The notes: generated by a model not told the origin, from the sequence alone. A DNA stretch of 64,000 nt from Bordetella flabilis (GCF_001676725.1 NZ_CP016172.1:5580001-5644000), one strand, 5' to 3'; shown: positions 9,597 to 19,725, counted from the first letter of the stretch. Numbers and translations are program-made.

Positions 9597-10478
9597 ATGC
9601 GCCGCCGTGACCTGATCGATCTGCTGATTCTGGCCGCCGTCTGGGGCGGTTCCTTCCTGTTCATGCGGATCGCGGTGCCGGAATTCGGCCCTGCACCCCT
9701 GATGGCGCTGCGTGTCGGATTGGCGGCCCTGGCGCTGTTGCCAGTGGTGTTGTGGCGCGCAGGGTTACCGGTCCTGGGCCGGCACTGGAAGGCCATCCTG
9801 CTGGTCGGCACGTTCAACGCGGCCCTGCCTTTCCTGCTCTACGGCTATGCGGCGCAAGGGCTGGGTGCGGGCTTCCTGTCCATTTCCAATGCCTGTGCGC
9901 CGATGTGGGGCGCGGTGATCGGCTGGCTGTGGCTGCGCGACCGGCTGCCGGGTAGCCGCGTGCTGGGGCTGGCGATCGGCTTTGCCGGTATCGTGGTGCT
10001 GGCCTGGGACAAGTTCGATTTCAGTGAAGGCGGCACCGGGCCGGCCGTGGTCGCGGCGCTGCTGGCGCCCCTGTGCTACGGCATATCGGCCAATTGCACC
10101 AAGCGCTATCTGGTCGGGGTGGATGCCCTGAGCAACGCCGCGGGCAGCATGATCAGCGCATCCGTGCTGCTCCTCCCCTTCGCCATCTGGACCTGGCCGT
10201 CCGAGCCGGTGTCGCTTCAAGCGTGGACGGCAACGGTGCTGCTGGCGCTGGTATGCACGGGCATCGCCTACATCATCTTTTTCCGCCTGCTCGCCAGCGT
10301 AGGGCCGACGCGGGCGATGAGCGTGACGTTCCTGGTGCCGGTGTTCGGGGTGTTCTGGGGCGCGCTGCTGCTGGACGAGGCCGTGACCACCAATATCCTG
10401 CTGGGTTCGCCCATCATACTGCTCGGTACAGCGCTGTCGCTGGGCTTGATCGAACGCCCGCGCGCGGTGCGTGCGTAA
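9597..10478 (+). CDS. EamA/DMT-family transporter
   Basis: About 293 residues from ATG at 9597; a TTG two codons upstream is in frame, and no clear ribosome site separates them. The protein has ten predicted membrane segments arranged as two EamA repeats, with the typical opening DLLILAAVWGGSFLFMRIAVPEFGP and the second-repeat segment VCTGIAYIIFFRLL...GPTRAMSVTFLVPVFGVFWG. Such drug/metabolite transporters export amino acids or other small metabolites at the inner membrane. The substrate cannot be told. It converges on the thiolase gene with 150 bp between them. Confidence 0.9.
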   Translation: MRRRDLIDLLILAAVWGGSFLFMRIAVPEFGPAPLMALRVGLAALALLPVVLWRAGLPVLGRHWKAILLVGTFNAALPFLLYGYAAQGLGAGFLSISNACAPMWGAVIGWLWLRDRLPGSRVLGLAIGFAGIVVLAWDKFDFSEGGTGPAVVAALLAPLCYGISANCTKRYLVGVDALSNAAGSMISASVLLLPFAIWTWPSEPVSLQAWTATVLLALVCTGIAYIIFFRLLASVGPTRAMSVTFLVPVFGVFWGALLLDEAVTTNILLGSPIILLGTALSLGLIERPRAVRA

Positions 10479-10628
10479 AGCCGCAGGGCAAGGCGCCCTC
10501 GTCACGGTGACGTCTATTGCGAGGCGCGGGGGCGACGCATCGGCGGCGCCGCGCGGTCAACCACCGCCGCGGTTACGCCAGGACGGGCCTTCGCGGGGGA
10601 CCGGAACCTCCCGGCGCCTGGGACGATC

Positions 10629-11828
10629 CTACAGCCGCTCGAAGATCCCCGCCGCGCCCATGCCGGTCCCCACGCACATCGTCACCATCCCATAGCGAAG
10701 CTGCCGGCGCCGCAGGGCATGTACCACGGTGGCGGCGCGGATGGCGCCGGTCGCTCCCAAGGGATGCCCCAACGCGATGGCGCCGCCCAGCGGGTTCACA
10801 CGCGCCGGATCCAGGCCCAGATCGCCGATGACGGCAAGCGATTGCGCGGCGAAGGCTTCGTTCAGCTCTATCCAGTCGATGTCCCGCAGCTGCAATCCCG
10901 CCTGCCGCAGCACCGCGGGTATGGCTTCCTTGGGCCCGATGCCCATGATCTCCGGCGGCACGCCGCGCACGGAGAACGAGACGAAACGCGCCAGCGGCGT
11001 CAGCCCATGGTCGCGCACGGCGCGCTCCGAAGCCAGGATCAGCGCGCCCGCGCCATCGGAGGTTTGTGAGCTGTTGCCCGCCGTGACGCTGCCGCGCGCC
11101 GCGAACACCGGCTTCAGGCGCGCCAGCGCGTCGGCCGAGGTGTCACGCCGCGGCCCCTCGTCCTGGCTGAAATCGCGGCGCACCGTATCGACGTCCAGCG
11201 ATTGCGGGTTGGGCTGGCGGCCGAGCAGCGGCACCGGCGTGATTTCGTCGGCGAACTCCCCGGCATCCTGGGCCGCGATGGCGCGTTGGTGCGATTGGAG
11301 GGCGAATGCATCCTGCGCTTCCCGCGAGACTTTCCATTGCTGGGCCACGCGCTCCGCCGTCAGGCCCATGCCATAGGCAATGCCGATATCCTCGTCATTG
11401 GCGAAAACCTGCGGGGAGAAGGATGGGGCATGGCCCATCATGGGGACCTGGCTGAGCGATTCCGTGCCGCCGGCGATGACGACATCGGCCCCGCCGACGC
11501 GGATGCGGTCGGCGGCCATGGCGATGGCGCTCAGGCCGGAGGCGCAGAAGCGGTTGACGGTGATGCCCGCCACGCTGGCGGGCAGGTCCGCGAGCAGCAC
11601 GGCGATGCGCGCGACATTCAGGCCTTGTGAGCCTTCCGGGCGCGCGCAGCCGATGATGGCATCGTCGATCGCGGCCGGGTCCAGCGTCGGGACCTGCGCC
11701 AGGGCGGCGCGCAGGATATGGGCCAGCAACTCGTCCGGACGCGTATGGCGCAGGGCGCCCTTGGGCGCCCTGCCGACCGGCGATCGCGTGGCCGCGACGA
11801 TGTAGGCGTCTTGCAGGATACGGCTCAT
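10629..11828 (-). CDS. Thiolase (acetyl-CoA C-acyltransferase)
   Basis: A protein of 399 residues, the standard thiolase length. The nucleophile Cys95 is in VNRFCASGLSAI; the C-terminal active site has GGAIALGHPLGATGA (His) and MCVGTGMGAAGIFE (second Cys). It cleaves 3-ketoacyl-CoA to acetyl-CoA plus a shortened acyl-CoA, or works in the biosynthetic direction. It lies 143 bp downstream of the fused dehydrogenase/hydratase gene on the same strand, so together they supply the last three steps of beta-oxidation. An acyl-CoA dehydrogenase is not in this window. Confidence 0.95.
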   Translation of the reverse strand: MSRILQDAYIVAATRSPVGRAPKGALRHTRPDELLAHILRAALAQVPTLDPAAIDDAIIGCARPEGSQGLNVARIAVLLADLPASVAGITVNRFCASGLSAIAMAADRIRVGGADVVIAGGTESLSQVPMMGHAPSFSPQVFANDEDIGIAYGMGLTAERVAQQWKVSREAQDAFALQSHQRAIAAQDAGEFADEITPVPLLGRQPNPQSLDVDTVRRDFSQDEGPRRDTSADALARLKPVFAARGSVTAGNSSQTSDGAGALILASERAVRDHGLTPLARFVSFSVRGVPPEIMGIGPKEAIPAVLRQAGLQLRDIDWIELNEAFAAQSLAVIGDLGLDPARVNPLGGAIALGHPLGATGAIRAATVVHALRRRQLRYGMVTMCVGTGMGAAGIFERL

Positions 11829-11971
11829 GGCGAGACTCCGGGACGTTGCCGTCCGACGATTGCATAGGATCCACGTTGGCGCCCGGCAAGCGTGTGAGCG
11901 CCACGCCGCGCGCCTTCAGTTCCGGGAAGAGCCGGCGCGAGAGGAAATGGACAGGCCATCCGGAATGGGCC

Positions 11972-14446
11972 TCAGTTGCGCACCGGCTTGCCGGTCTTCA
12001 GCATGCCCATGATGCGTTCATGGGTCTTGGGATTGGCGAGCAGCCGCAGGAAGGCGCGCCGCTCCTGCGCCAGCATCCACTCCTCGTCGACCAGCGTGCC
12101 CGGATCGACATCGCCGCCGCATATCACCTCGGCCACGCTGCGGCCCAGCTCGTAATCGTGGGCGGAGATGAAACCGCCGTCGCGCAGGTTGACCAGTTGC
12201 GCGGTCAAGGTCGCCGCGCCGTCGCGACCGGCCACCGGGAAAGGCGCCGGCAAGGGCGGTCGCCACCCGGCATCGGCCAGCGCGCCCGCATGCTGGATGG
12301 CAACGTAAAGCAGTTCGTCTTCCTGCATGACGATGGGGTCGCTTTCCCGCAGATAGCCGATCTGCCGCGCTTCCAGCGCGGAGCGTGAAACCTTGGCCGT
12401 GGCGACCGCTTCGGCGAATTTCTGCAGGAAGGGCAACAAGGGCTGGTCGGGCGCCGTCATTGCGCGCTGTTCGGCCGCGCGGCGGGCGCAATAGGCCAGG
12501 CCGCCGGCGCCGGGCACCAGCCCCACGCCGACTTCGACCAGGCCGACGTAGCTCTCCAGGTGCGCCACGCGGGCCGCGGCATGCACGGAGATTTCGCAGC
12601 CGCCGCCCAGCGCCAGGCCGGCGATGGCGACGACCGTCGGCACCTGGGCGGCGCGGAAGCGCTGCGCGACGCGTTGCAGTTCGCGTTCCATGGGTTCGAT
12701 GGCCGCGACGCCGCCCTGCATATAGGCGGGCAGCATGGCTTGCAGGTCGGCCCCGGCCGAAAAAGGCGGCCCGCCCTGCCACACGACCAGTCCGCGATAG
12801 CGCGCTTCGGCCAGCTCCACCGCGTGCAGCAGCCCGCGCGTCACGGCAGGGTTGATGGTGCGCATCTTGGTCTTGAACGAGGCCATCAGGATGTCGTCGC
12901 GGGCGCCGTCCGGCGGCGTCCACAGCCGGATGGCGTCGTCCTCGAACACCGTGCGCCCGATGGGGTCGCGCGGCTCGCCGGCCAGGCGCGGCGGGGCCAG
13001 TTGGCGCCGGTACACCGGCAGCGCGCGCCGTGGCTGGAATTCACCGGCGCGCGGGTTCCAGGAACCGGCACCGGTATGGACACCGCCCGCCTGCGCCACC
13101 GGACCCTGCATGACCCAATCGGGCAAAGGTTCCGATGCCAGGGCATGCCCGGCCGCGATGTCCTCCTGTATCCATTCGGCCACGGTCAGCCATCCCGCCG
13201 ACTGCCAGACTTCGAAGGGCCCCTGCGCATGCCCGAAGCCCCAGCGCATGGCGAAGTCGACGTCGCGCGCGGTTTCGGCGATATCCGCCAGGTGCACGGC
13301 GGCGTAGTGGAAGGTGTCCCGCAGCAGCGCCCACAGGAAGCGGCCCTGCGGCTGGGTCGATTCGCGCAGCGCGCGCAGCCGGCGCGCCGGGTCGCGTTCC
13401 GCCAGGGCGGCCGCCGTGGACTCGTCCAGCGGGCCGTCGGCCGCAACATACTCGCGGCGCTGCGGATCCAGGCGCAGGATGGCCTTGCCTTCCTTGCGAT
13501 AGAAGCCAGCGCCGGTCTTCTGGCCCAGTGCGCCTTGCTCCAGCAGCGCCGCCAGCACCGGTGGCGTGGCGAAGGCCGCGCGGAAGGGGTCGCCGGGCAG
13601 GCCGTCCTGCATGGTGCGCACCACGTGGGCCAGGGTGTCCAGGCCCACCACATCCGCCGTGCGGAAGGTGCCGGATTTGGCGCGGCCCAGGCGTTCGCCG
13701 GTGAGCTGGTCGACCACGTCGTAGGTCAGGCCGGCTTTTTCGGCTTCGATCATGGCGGCCAGGATGCCGAAGACGCCGATGCGATTGCCGATGAAGTTGG
13801 GCGTGTCCTTGGCGCGCACCACGCGCTTGCCCAGGTCCGAGACCAGGAAGGTCTCCAGCCGGTCGAGCAGGCCGGCGTCGGTCTGCTCGGCAGGAATAAG
13901 CTCGACCAGCGGCATATACCGCGGCGGGTTGAAAAAGTGCACGCCGCAAAAGCGCGGCCGCACGGCGTCGGGCAAGGTGGCGGCCAGCGAGTCGATGGAC
14001 AACCCCGAGGTATTGGTGGCCAGCGTGGCATGCGGGGCCAGCGCGGGCACGATGCGCCGGTAGAGGTTCTGCTTCCAATCCAGGCGCTCCGCGATGGCCT
14101 CGACGACGAGGTCGCAATCGCGCAGCAGGTCCAGGTGTTCCTCGTAGTTCGCCGGCCGGATATGGGCCGCCAGTTCCGGCGCGGCCAGCGGCGCCGGGTT
14201 CAGGCGGCCGAGGCCCGCAATGGCCTTGCGCGCGGTGGCGCTGCGATCGGACTCGTCGGCCGGCAGGTCGAACAGCACCACGGGCACTCCGGCATTGACG
14301 CAGTGGGCGGCGATCTGCGCCCCCATCACGCCCGCGCCCAGCACCGCGATGCGGCGGATGCGTGCGGTGTCGCCCACCTGTCCCGCAGCGGGGGACGCGT
14401 CACTCCCCCGGGTGGATCGCTCGCCGCTTTGTATCGGTGTAGTCAT
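11972..14446 (-). CDS. 3-hydroxyacyl-CoA dehydrogenase / enoyl-CoA hydratase fusion
   Basis: A protein of 824 residues with the domain order dehydrogenase then crotonase, the reverse of E. coli FadB and like the FadN type. The NAD-binding site RRIAVLGAGVMGAQIAAHCVNAG starts near residue 30. VHFFNPPRYMPLVELIP and TPNFIGNRIGVFGILAAM mark the HAD core, and a second HAD C-terminal domain follows. The crotonase part has PPFSAGADLQAM and IAGLALGGGCEISVHAA, forming the oxyanion hole. It carries out hydration and oxidation in fatty-acid beta-oxidation. AAGGAGA precedes the ATG at 14446. It starts 24 bp after clsB and is followed by the thiolase. Confidence 0.94.
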   Translation of the reverse strand: MTTPIQSGERSTRGSDASPAAGQVGDTARIRRIAVLGAGVMGAQIAAHCVNAGVPVVLFDLPADESDRSATARKAIAGLGRLNPAPLAAPELAAHIRPANYEEHLDLLRDCDLVVEAIAERLDWKQNLYRRIVPALAPHATLATNTSGLSIDSLAATLPDAVRPRFCGVHFFNPPRYMPLVELIPAEQTDAGLLDRLETFLVSDLGKRVVRAKDTPNFIGNRIGVFGILAAMIEAEKAGLTYDVVDQLTGERLGRAKSGTFRTADVVGLDTLAHVVRTMQDGLPGDPFRAAFATPPVLAALLEQGALGQKTGAGFYRKEGKAILRLDPQRREYVAADGPLDESTAAALAERDPARRLRALRESTQPQGRFLWALLRDTFHYAAVHLADIAETARDVDFAMRWGFGHAQGPFEVWQSAGWLTVAEWIQEDIAAGHALASEPLPDWVMQGPVAQAGGVHTGAGSWNPRAGEFQPRRALPVYRRQLAPPRLAGEPRDPIGRTVFEDDAIRLWTPPDGARDDILMASFKTKMRTINPAVTRGLLHAVELAEARYRGLVVWQGGPPFSAGADLQAMLPAYMQGGVAAIEPMERELQRVAQRFRAAQVPTVVAIAGLALGGGCEISVHAAARVAHLESYVGLVEVGVGLVPGAGGLAYCARRAAEQRAMTAPDQPLLPFLQKFAEAVATAKVSRSALEARQIGYLRESDPIVMQEDELLYVAIQHAGALADAGWRPPLPAPFPVAGRDGAATLTAQLVNLRDGGFISAHDYELGRSVAEVICGGDVDPGTLVDEEWMLAQERRAFLRLLANPKTHERIMGMLKTGKPVRN

Positions 14447-14470
14447 CGCCGCCGTCTCCTTGCCGTCGCA

Positions 14471-15691
14471 TCAATACTGCCTCGATTGGCCGGTCAGCGC
14501 CACTGCCAGACGCAACAGGGTGTAGGAGGCGTTATCCACGAAGCGTCGCGGCCAGCCGCGGCGATGATGATCCGCGGAGCGCACCAGCCGGCCGCCGCGC
14601 GCGATTTCCTCTTCCAGCTTGTGGCGCAGGTACGATGCGAACCCGGGGTCATCCACGACGACATTGGCTTCGCGCGCCAGCAGCAGGCTGAAAGGATCGA
14701 GGTTGGACGAACCGACGGTGGCGACGTCGTCGATGACCGCCACCTTGGCATGCAGGTAGCTGGGCATGTACTCGTAGATCTCGATGCCGGCCTTCAGCAG
14801 GTCGGCGTACAGCGCATGGGTGGCGTAGTACTGCAGGCGATACTCCACCTTGCCCTGCAACAGCAGCCGCACCCGCACCCCGCGCGCGACGGCGCGCTTG
14901 AGGGCCCGGCGAAAGCGCAGGCCGGGGAAGAAGTAGGCGTTGGCGATCAGGATTTCGTTCTGCGCACGGGCAATGCCGTACAGATAGGCCCGCTCGAAGG
15001 TCTGCCGCCACCGCAGGTTGTCGCGCAGCACCAGGGCGGCGCGCAGCTTGCCGGGCGGCTCGGCGAGTGGCGGAAAGTACGGACGGCGCAGGCGGCGGCG
15101 CTCGTCCGCCCTATCGTTGCGCGCCACGGCGCGCCGGTTCAGCCTGATCCACAAGAGCTCCTGCGCATGCACCGCGTAGGCCACGAGCGGACCCTTGGCC
15201 TCGACGGCGAAGTCGAAGCGCGGGTTCGCCGGTATGTCGTCACCGGCGTTCAGATCGTCGTAGTCGTCGACGATATTGATACCGCCCACGAACGCCACGC
15301 GGCCATCGACCACCGCGACCTTGCGGTGCAGGCGGCGCAGGCGGCTGCGCGAGAACAGCAGGCGCCGCAGCCAGCGCGGTTCGGGACGAAAGACGCGGCA
15401 CTGGCCGCCCGCCGCGATGATGCGCTGCCGGACCTCTTCGCAATGTTCCTGGCTGCCGAATCCATCGATGACCACGCGCACCTTGACGCCGCGCGCGCTG
15501 GCGCGGGCCAGGGCGTCCAGCACGCGCTGCGCCGTGCGGTCCAGCGTGAAGATGTAGGTCTCCAGGTGGACCGACGCCATCGCCGTGTCGATGGCATGGC
15601 ACAGCGCCGGAAAGAATTCGGCGCCGTTCTTCAACAGGCGGACGTCATTTCCTTCCGCCCAGTGCAGTCCCAGCGGCCGACGCGGGGTCAC
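14471..15691 (-). CDS. clsB: Cardiolipin synthase B (phospholipase D family)
   Basis: A protein of 406 residues with the two HKD motifs of the PLD superfamily: HRKVAVVDGRVAFVGG in the first half and HAKVAVIDDVATVGSSNLD in the second. The N-terminal VRLLKNGAEFFPALCHAID and LETYIFTLD match ClsB. It condenses phospholipids to cardiolipin at the inner membrane. The ATG at 15691 overlaps the stop of the upstream EEP-domain gene as ATGA. The pairing with an EEP-family gene mirrors the E. coli ybhP-clsB arrangement. Confidence 0.93.
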   Translation of the reverse strand: MTPRRPLGLHWAEGNDVRLLKNGAEFFPALCHAIDTAMASVHLETYIFTLDRTAQRVLDALARASARGVKVRVVIDGFGSQEHCEEVRQRIIAAGGQCRVFRPEPRWLRRLLFSRSRLRRLHRKVAVVDGRVAFVGGINIVDDYDDLNAGDDIPANPRFDFAVEAKGPLVAYAVHAQELLWIRLNRRAVARNDRADERRRLRRPYFPPLAEPPGKLRAALVLRDNLRWRQTFERAYLYGIARAQNEILIANAYFFPGLRFRRALKRAVARGVRVRLLLQGKVEYRLQYYATHALYADLLKAGIEIYEYMPSYLHAKVAVIDDVATVGSSNLDPFSLLLAREANVVVDDPGFASYLRHKLEEEIARGGRLVRSADHHRRGWPRRFVDNASYTLLRLAVALTGQSRQY

Positions 15692-16548
15692 GGCAATTCC
15701 AGTTCCGCGAGCAGGGGAGCATGGTCCGACAGCTTGGACCAGGCACGCCCGCGCAGTACGCGCGCGCTGCGCACGGCGAAACCGCGCTGGTAGATGCGAT
15801 CCAGGCGGAACCAGGGGAACACGGCGGGGAACGTCCGCGGGGGCGGCGCGACGCGGTAATTGCCCTGCATGGTCAACTGGTTGTTCCGTTCCAGCATGGC
15901 CAGGCTGTTCGGTACGCCGCGCAGCACGTTGCTGAGGCGGCGCATCGACTCGCGCAGGCGCGGCCCCTCGCCGCCCACCAGCTTGGGCGCATGGGAGAAG
16001 ACTTCATACACGCCGAGCCGCTGCACGAACAGCGGCGCGAGCCGGTCGCTCCAATCATTGAAGTCCCCGGCGATCAGGATGGGCGCGCCGGGCGGCACCA
16101 TGCGGTCGATCCGGTCCACCAGCGCCTGGATTTGCCGCATGCGGCTGCCGGCGAACAGGCCCAGGTGCACCACGAAGCAATGCACCTCGCGGTCAGCCAC
16201 GCCGACGGTGGCATGCAGCAGGCCACGCTGTTCCAGCCGGTGATCCGAAATATCCTGGTTCTCGTGGTCGACGATGGGATAGCGCGACAGCAGCGCATTG
16301 CCGTGGTCGGTGTGGTCGCGGACGGCATTGCGGCCGTAGCACATCTCCATGTGCAGCGCCGCGGCCAGCGACATGTGCTGCGCGTCCAGCACGTTGCGGC
16401 TTTCGTTGCGTCCCTGCACTTCCTGCAGGAAGACCAGGTCGGGCCGCAGCCCGTACAGGCCCAGACGCAACTCCTTGAGGGAGTCCCGCGCACCGAGCGC
16501 GGAACGACCCTTGTGGATGTTGTAGCTGACGACGCGCAGCAAGGACAT
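15688..16548 (-). CDS. Endonuclease/exonuclease/phosphatase (EEP) family protein, YbhP-like
   Basis: A protein of 286 residues with the EEP metal-dependent hydrolase motifs: RVVSYNIHKG at the N-terminus, FLQEVQG (catalytic Glu), LIAGDFNDWSDR (Asp and Asn) and the terminal LSDHAPLLAEL (His). Substrates in this fold range from DNA to phospholipid head groups. The tight link to clsB, with a 4-bp overlap, suggests a role in membrane lipid metabolism, as inferred for E. coli YbhP. It follows aspS by 19 bp and is probably in the same transcript. Confidence 0.88.
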   Translation of the reverse strand: MSLLRVVSYNIHKGRSALGARDSLKELRLGLYGLRPDLVFLQEVQGRNESRNVLDAQHMSLAAALHMEMCYGRNAVRDHTDHGNALLSRYPIVDHENQDISDHRLEQRGLLHATVGVADREVHCFVVHLGLFAGSRMRQIQALVDRIDRMVPPGAPILIAGDFNDWSDRLAPLFVQRLGVYEVFSHAPKLVGGEGPRLRESMRRLSNVLRGVPNSLAMLERNNQLTMQGNYRVAPPPRTFPAVFPWFRLDRIYQRGFAVRSARVLRGRAWSKLSDHAPLLAELELP

Positions 16549-16567
16549 GGCGGCAGCCTGGCGCGCG

Positions 16568-18355
16568 CTACTTCACTTCGGCGGCGCGCAGGCGGATGTG
16601 CAATTCCCGCAACTGCTTTTCGTCCACGGGCGAAGGCGCCTGCGTAAGCAAGTCCTGCGCACGCTGCGTCTTCGGGAACGCGATGACGTCGCGGATGGAT
16701 TCCGCGCCGGTCATCATGGTGACGATGCGGTCCAGGCCGAAGGCAATGCCGCCGTGCGGCGGGGCGCCGTATTGCAGCGCGTCCAGCAGGAAGCCGAACT
16801 TCTGGCGGGCTTCCTCGGCGTTGATCTTCAGCGCGCGGAAAACCTTGCTCTGCACTTCCTCGCGGTGGATACGCACGGAGCCGCCGCCGATCTCCCAGCC
16901 GTTCAGCACCATATCGTAGGCCTTGGCGAAAGCCTTGCTGGGATCGGTTTCCAGGAAGTCTTCGTGGCCGTCCTTCGGGCTGGTGAAGGGATGGTGCGCG
17001 GCGGTATAGCGCCCTTCTTCCTCGTCGTATTCGAACATGGGGAAGTCGACCACCCACAGCGGCCGCCAGCCGGCGGTGAACAGGCCGCTCTGCTTGCCGA
17101 ACTCGCTGTGGCCGATCTTGACGCGCAGCGCGCCGATGGCGTCGTTGACGACCTTTTCGCGATCGGCGCCGAAGAAGATGATGTCGCCATCCTGCGCGCC
17201 GGTGCGCTTGAGCAGTTCCGCCAGCGCCGCGTCATGGATGTTCTTGACGATGGGCGATTGCAGGCCGTCGCGGCCCTTGGCGGCTTCGTTGACCTTGATC
17301 CAGGCCAGGCCCTTGGCGCCGTAGATGGCGACGAACTGCGTATAGGTGTCGATTTCGCTGCGCGACAGCGCGCCGCCGCCCGGCACGCGCAGCGCCACGA
17401 CACGGCTGCCCGGCGTGGCGGCCGCGCTGGCGAAGACCTTGAAGTCGACATCGCGCATGATATCGCTGATGTCGGTGAACTCCAGCGACACGCGCAGGTC
17501 CGGCTTGTCCGAGCCATAACGGCGCATGGCTTCGGTCCACGTCATGGACGGGAATGGCGCCGGCAGGTCGACGTTCTGCACCACCTTGAAGACGTGGCGA
17601 ATCATGCTTTCGAATATTTCGCGGATCTCGACTTCGTTCAGGAAGGAGGTCTCGCAGTCGATCTGGGTGAACTCGGGCTGGCGATCGGCGCGCAGGTCTT
17701 CGTCGCGGAAGCATTTGGTGATCTGGTAGTAGCGGTCGAAGCCGGACACCATCAGCATCTGCTTGAACAACTGCGGCGATTGCGGCAAGGCGAAGAACTG
17801 CCCCGCGTTCACCCGCGACGGCACCAGGTAGTCGCGCGCGCCTTCGGGCGTGCTCTTGGTCAGCATCGGCGTTTCGATGTCGATGAAGCCCAGCGTATCC
17901 AGGAACTTGCGCACCTCGATGGAGACGCGATAGCGCAGCATCAGGTTGCGCTGCATCTGCGGCCGGCGCAGGTCCAGCACGCGGTGCGTCAGGCGGGTGG
18001 TTTCGGAAAGATTGTCGTCATCCAGCTGGAACGGCGGCGTGACGGACGGGTTCAGGATCTCGACTTCCTTGCACAGCACTTCGACCTCGCCCGACGCGAG
18101 ATCGGCGTTCGCCGTCCCTTCGGGGCGCAGGCGGACCAGCCCGGTCACACGAATGCAGAACTCGTTGCGCAGGCGTTCCGCGGTGGCGAAGGCCGCGTTG
18201 TCAGGGTCGAATACGATCTGCGCCAGGCCGGCGCGATCGCGCAGGTCGATGAAGATGACCCCGCCATGGTCGCGGCGGCGGTTTACCCAGCCGAACAGGG
18301 TAACGGTCTGACCGAGGTGGTCACGGCAAACCTGGCCGGTGTAGCAGGTACGCAT
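16568..18355 (-). CDS. aspS: Aspartyl-tRNA synthetase
   Basis: A protein of 595 residues, the typical bacterial AspRS size. The N-terminal OB-fold anticodon domain ([24 protein letters not shown]) is followed by the class II core with [31 protein letters not shown] (motif 1 region), [18 protein letters not shown] (motif 2) and [10 protein letters not shown] (motif 3). The bacterial GAD insertion lies between motifs 2 and 3. It charges tRNA with aspartate in the cytoplasm. It sits downstream of the DUF502 and FmdB-like genes, an arrangement common in Burkholderiales. Confidence 0.98.
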   Translation of the reverse strand: MRTCYTGQVCRDHLGQTVTLFGWVNRRRDHGGVIFIDLRDRAGLAQIVFDPDNAAFATAERLRNEFCIRVTGLVRLRPEGTANADLASGEVEVLCKEVEILNPSVTPPFQLDDDNLSETTRLTHRVLDLRRPQMQRNLMLRYRVSIEVRKFLDTLGFIDIETPMLTKSTPEGARDYLVPSRVNAGQFFALPQSPQLFKQMLMVSGFDRYYQITKCFRDEDLRADRQPEFTQIDCETSFLNEVEIREIFESMIRHVFKVVQNVDLPAPFPSMTWTEAMRRYGSDKPDLRVSLEFTDISDIMRDVDFKVFASAAATPGSRVVALRVPGGGALSRSEIDTYTQFVAIYGAKGLAWIKVNEAAKGRDGLQSPIVKNIHDAALAELLKRTGAQDGDIIFFGADREKVVNDAIGALRVKIGHSEFGKQSGLFTAGWRPLWVVDFPMFEYDEEEGRYTAAHHPFTSPKDGHEDFLETDPSKAFAKAYDMVLNGWEIGGGSVRIHREEVQSKVFRALKINAEEARQKFGFLLDALQYGAPPHGGIAFGLDRIVTMMTGAESIRDVIAFPKTQRAQDLLTQAPSPVDEKQLRELHIRLRAAEVK

Positions 18356-18421
18356 GCGGGATGACTCCGTTTCTTACTTTGTTGAGGCGCTACGTAAAGC
18401 GTCGCGATTAGGGATCAAGGA

Positions 18422-18439
18422 GCGGGCCGCCCGGCCCGC
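18422..18439 (-). terminator. GC-rich hairpin between the DUF502 gene and aspS
   Basis: GCGGGCC and GGCCCGC pair around a 4-nt GGGC loop in the 95-bp gap between the two genes. There is no T-run on either side, so full intrinsic termination is doubtful. It could attenuate read-through into aspS or protect an RNA 3' end. Confidence 0.35.
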
Positions 18440-18450
18440 CCCGTCGGTAT

Positions 18451-19125
18451 TCAGGGAGCATCTCCTGGCGGCAGCCGGACACCCGGCGCCGTGGGAATTC
18501 CGGCCGGACGCACGGGCGGCGCCGTCGGTCCCGGCGGCGGCGCCACTACGCCCATGGAGACGACGTAGCGCAATGCGGCGTCGACGCTCATCTGCAGTTC
18601 GATGACTTCCGCGCGCGGCATCATCAGGAAGAAGCCCGAAGTCGGGTTGGGCGTGGTCGGCACATACACACTGACATGGTCTGGCGGCAGGTGGCCGGCC
18701 ACCTCGCCGCTGGGCGTGCCGGTCAGAAAGGCGATGGTCCAGGACCCTTGCCTCGGATACTGCACCAGCACAGCCTGGCGGAAGGCCTGGCCGTCCGGCG
18801 CCAGCACGGTGTCGCTGACCTGCTTGACCGAGTTGTAGATGGAACGCACCAGGGGGATGCGCCCGAGCAGCTTTTCCCACTGTTCCAGCAGGGTGCGCCC
18901 GAGCAGGTTGGCGGCGAAGACACCCGTCAGAAGCACCACCAGGATAACCAGCAGGAAGCGGAAACCCGGGATGTCGATGCCGAGCAGGGACTGCGCCGAC
19001 AGGAAACCCGGGACAAAGCCCTCCAGCGTGGCGATGAGAACGCCCAGCACCCATATGGTGATGACCAGCGGCACCCAGATCAGGAGGCCGGTGATGAAGT
19101 ATTTCTTGAATATGCGCATCGCCAT
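18451..19125 (-). CDS. DUF502 family membrane protein
   Basis: A protein of 224 residues. Two strong membrane spans occur at about residues 10-35 (FITGLLIWVPLVITIWVLGVLI) and 55-75 (FRFLLVILVVLLTGVFAANL), with GRIPLVRSIYNSVKQVSDTVL and YVPTTPNPTSGFFLMMPR, the hallmark motifs of DUF502. The C-terminus is a Pro-rich tail of about 40 residues. Biochemical function is not established for the family; plant homologues (COV) are membrane proteins. It lies 9 bp after the FmdB-like gene and precedes aspS. Confidence 0.9.
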   Translation of the reverse strand: MAMRIFKKYFITGLLIWVPLVITIWVLGVLIATLEGFVPGFLSAQSLLGIDIPGFRFLLVILVVLLTGVFAANLLGRTLLEQWEKLLGRIPLVRSIYNSVKQVSDTVLAPDGQAFRQAVLVQYPRQGSWTIAFLTGTPSGEVAGHLPPDHVSVYVPTTPNPTSGFFLMMPRAEVIELQMSVDAALRYVVSMGVVAPPPGPTAPPVRPAGIPTAPGVRLPPGDAP

Positions 19126-19134
19126 GGCGCTGGA

Positions 19135-19512
19135 TCAGGACGCCGAGGGCGTCGAAGAAGCCGGGGCGGCCGGTGCGGGCGCCGCCGCGGGCGTCGCGGC
19201 CGCGCCAGACGATTTGGCGTCGCCGCCCTTGGCCGCGGCGCCGTCGCCGCTGCCGGCAGCTTCGCCCGTGGCCGGCGCCGTGCCCTCTTCCTTGCCGCCG
19301 CTCTTGGCGCCGTTAGCGCCGCCGCTTCCGTTGTTGCGGAAATCGGTGACATACCAGCCGGAGCCCTTCAACTGGAAGCCGGCCGCGGTGACCTGCTTGG
19401 AAAAGGTGCTGGCCCCGCACTCGGGGCAGTCGGTCAGCGGCGCGTCGGAAATCTTCTGGAGCACGTCCTTGGCATGGCCGCACGTGCTGCACTTGTAAGC
19501 ATAGATAGGCAT
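19135..19512 (-). CDS. FmdB-family zinc ribbon protein
   Basis: A protein of 125 residues. The first 45 residues form a zinc ribbon, MPIYAYKCSTCGH followed about 20 residues later by CPECG, giving four Cys ligands (CxxC-x(n)-CxxC). GFQLKGSGWYVTDFR is the conserved FmdB-family follow-up. The last 75 residues are low-complexity Ala, Gly and Pro. The role is unknown; regulatory functions have been proposed for family members. A TAAAAT -10-like box lies at 19618-19623 on the minus strand, but no matching -35 box is visible. It heads the run DUF502-aspS-EEP-clsB. Confidence 0.9.
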   Translation of the reverse strand: MPIYAYKCSTCGHAKDVLQKISDAPLTDCPECGASTFSKQVTAAGFQLKGSGWYVTDFRNNGSGGANGAKSGGKEEGTAPATGEAAGSGDGAAAKGGDAKSSGAAATPAAAPAPAAPASSTPSAS

Positions 19513-19725
19513 GAATCCACTCCCTGGGCCGCCGGCGCGAAAGAACCCGCCACGGGCGCCGCCGTACAGGGACGAGGCGACAGGGACGGGGCCGGCAAAA
19601 ATACGGGAAAGTCTTGAATTTTAGCGGGTTTTTCCCGGGGGGGCGGCGAGCATGGGCGCTCCGCCGAAACCCCGTGGCGACGGTTCACGGTGCCGTGCCA
19701 GCCGCTTGGCGGGCGCGGCGCGCCG

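Noticed and set aside
10500..10512. 13-base inverted repeat CGTCAC-G-GTGACG between the EamA and thiolase genes
   Set aside because: Between convergent genes without a T-run; too short to call a terminator, and no promoter nearby to make it an operator.
12560..15793. Very long plus-strand open frame (over 1000 codons) antisense to the dehydrogenase/hydratase and clsB genes
   Set aside because: It is the mirror of GC-rich codons in real genes. It has no family motifs and no ribosome site.
19637..19643. Run of seven G upstream of the fmdB-like gene
   Set aside because: Too short for the known promoter-spacing phase variation, and no promoter boxes surround it at the right distance.
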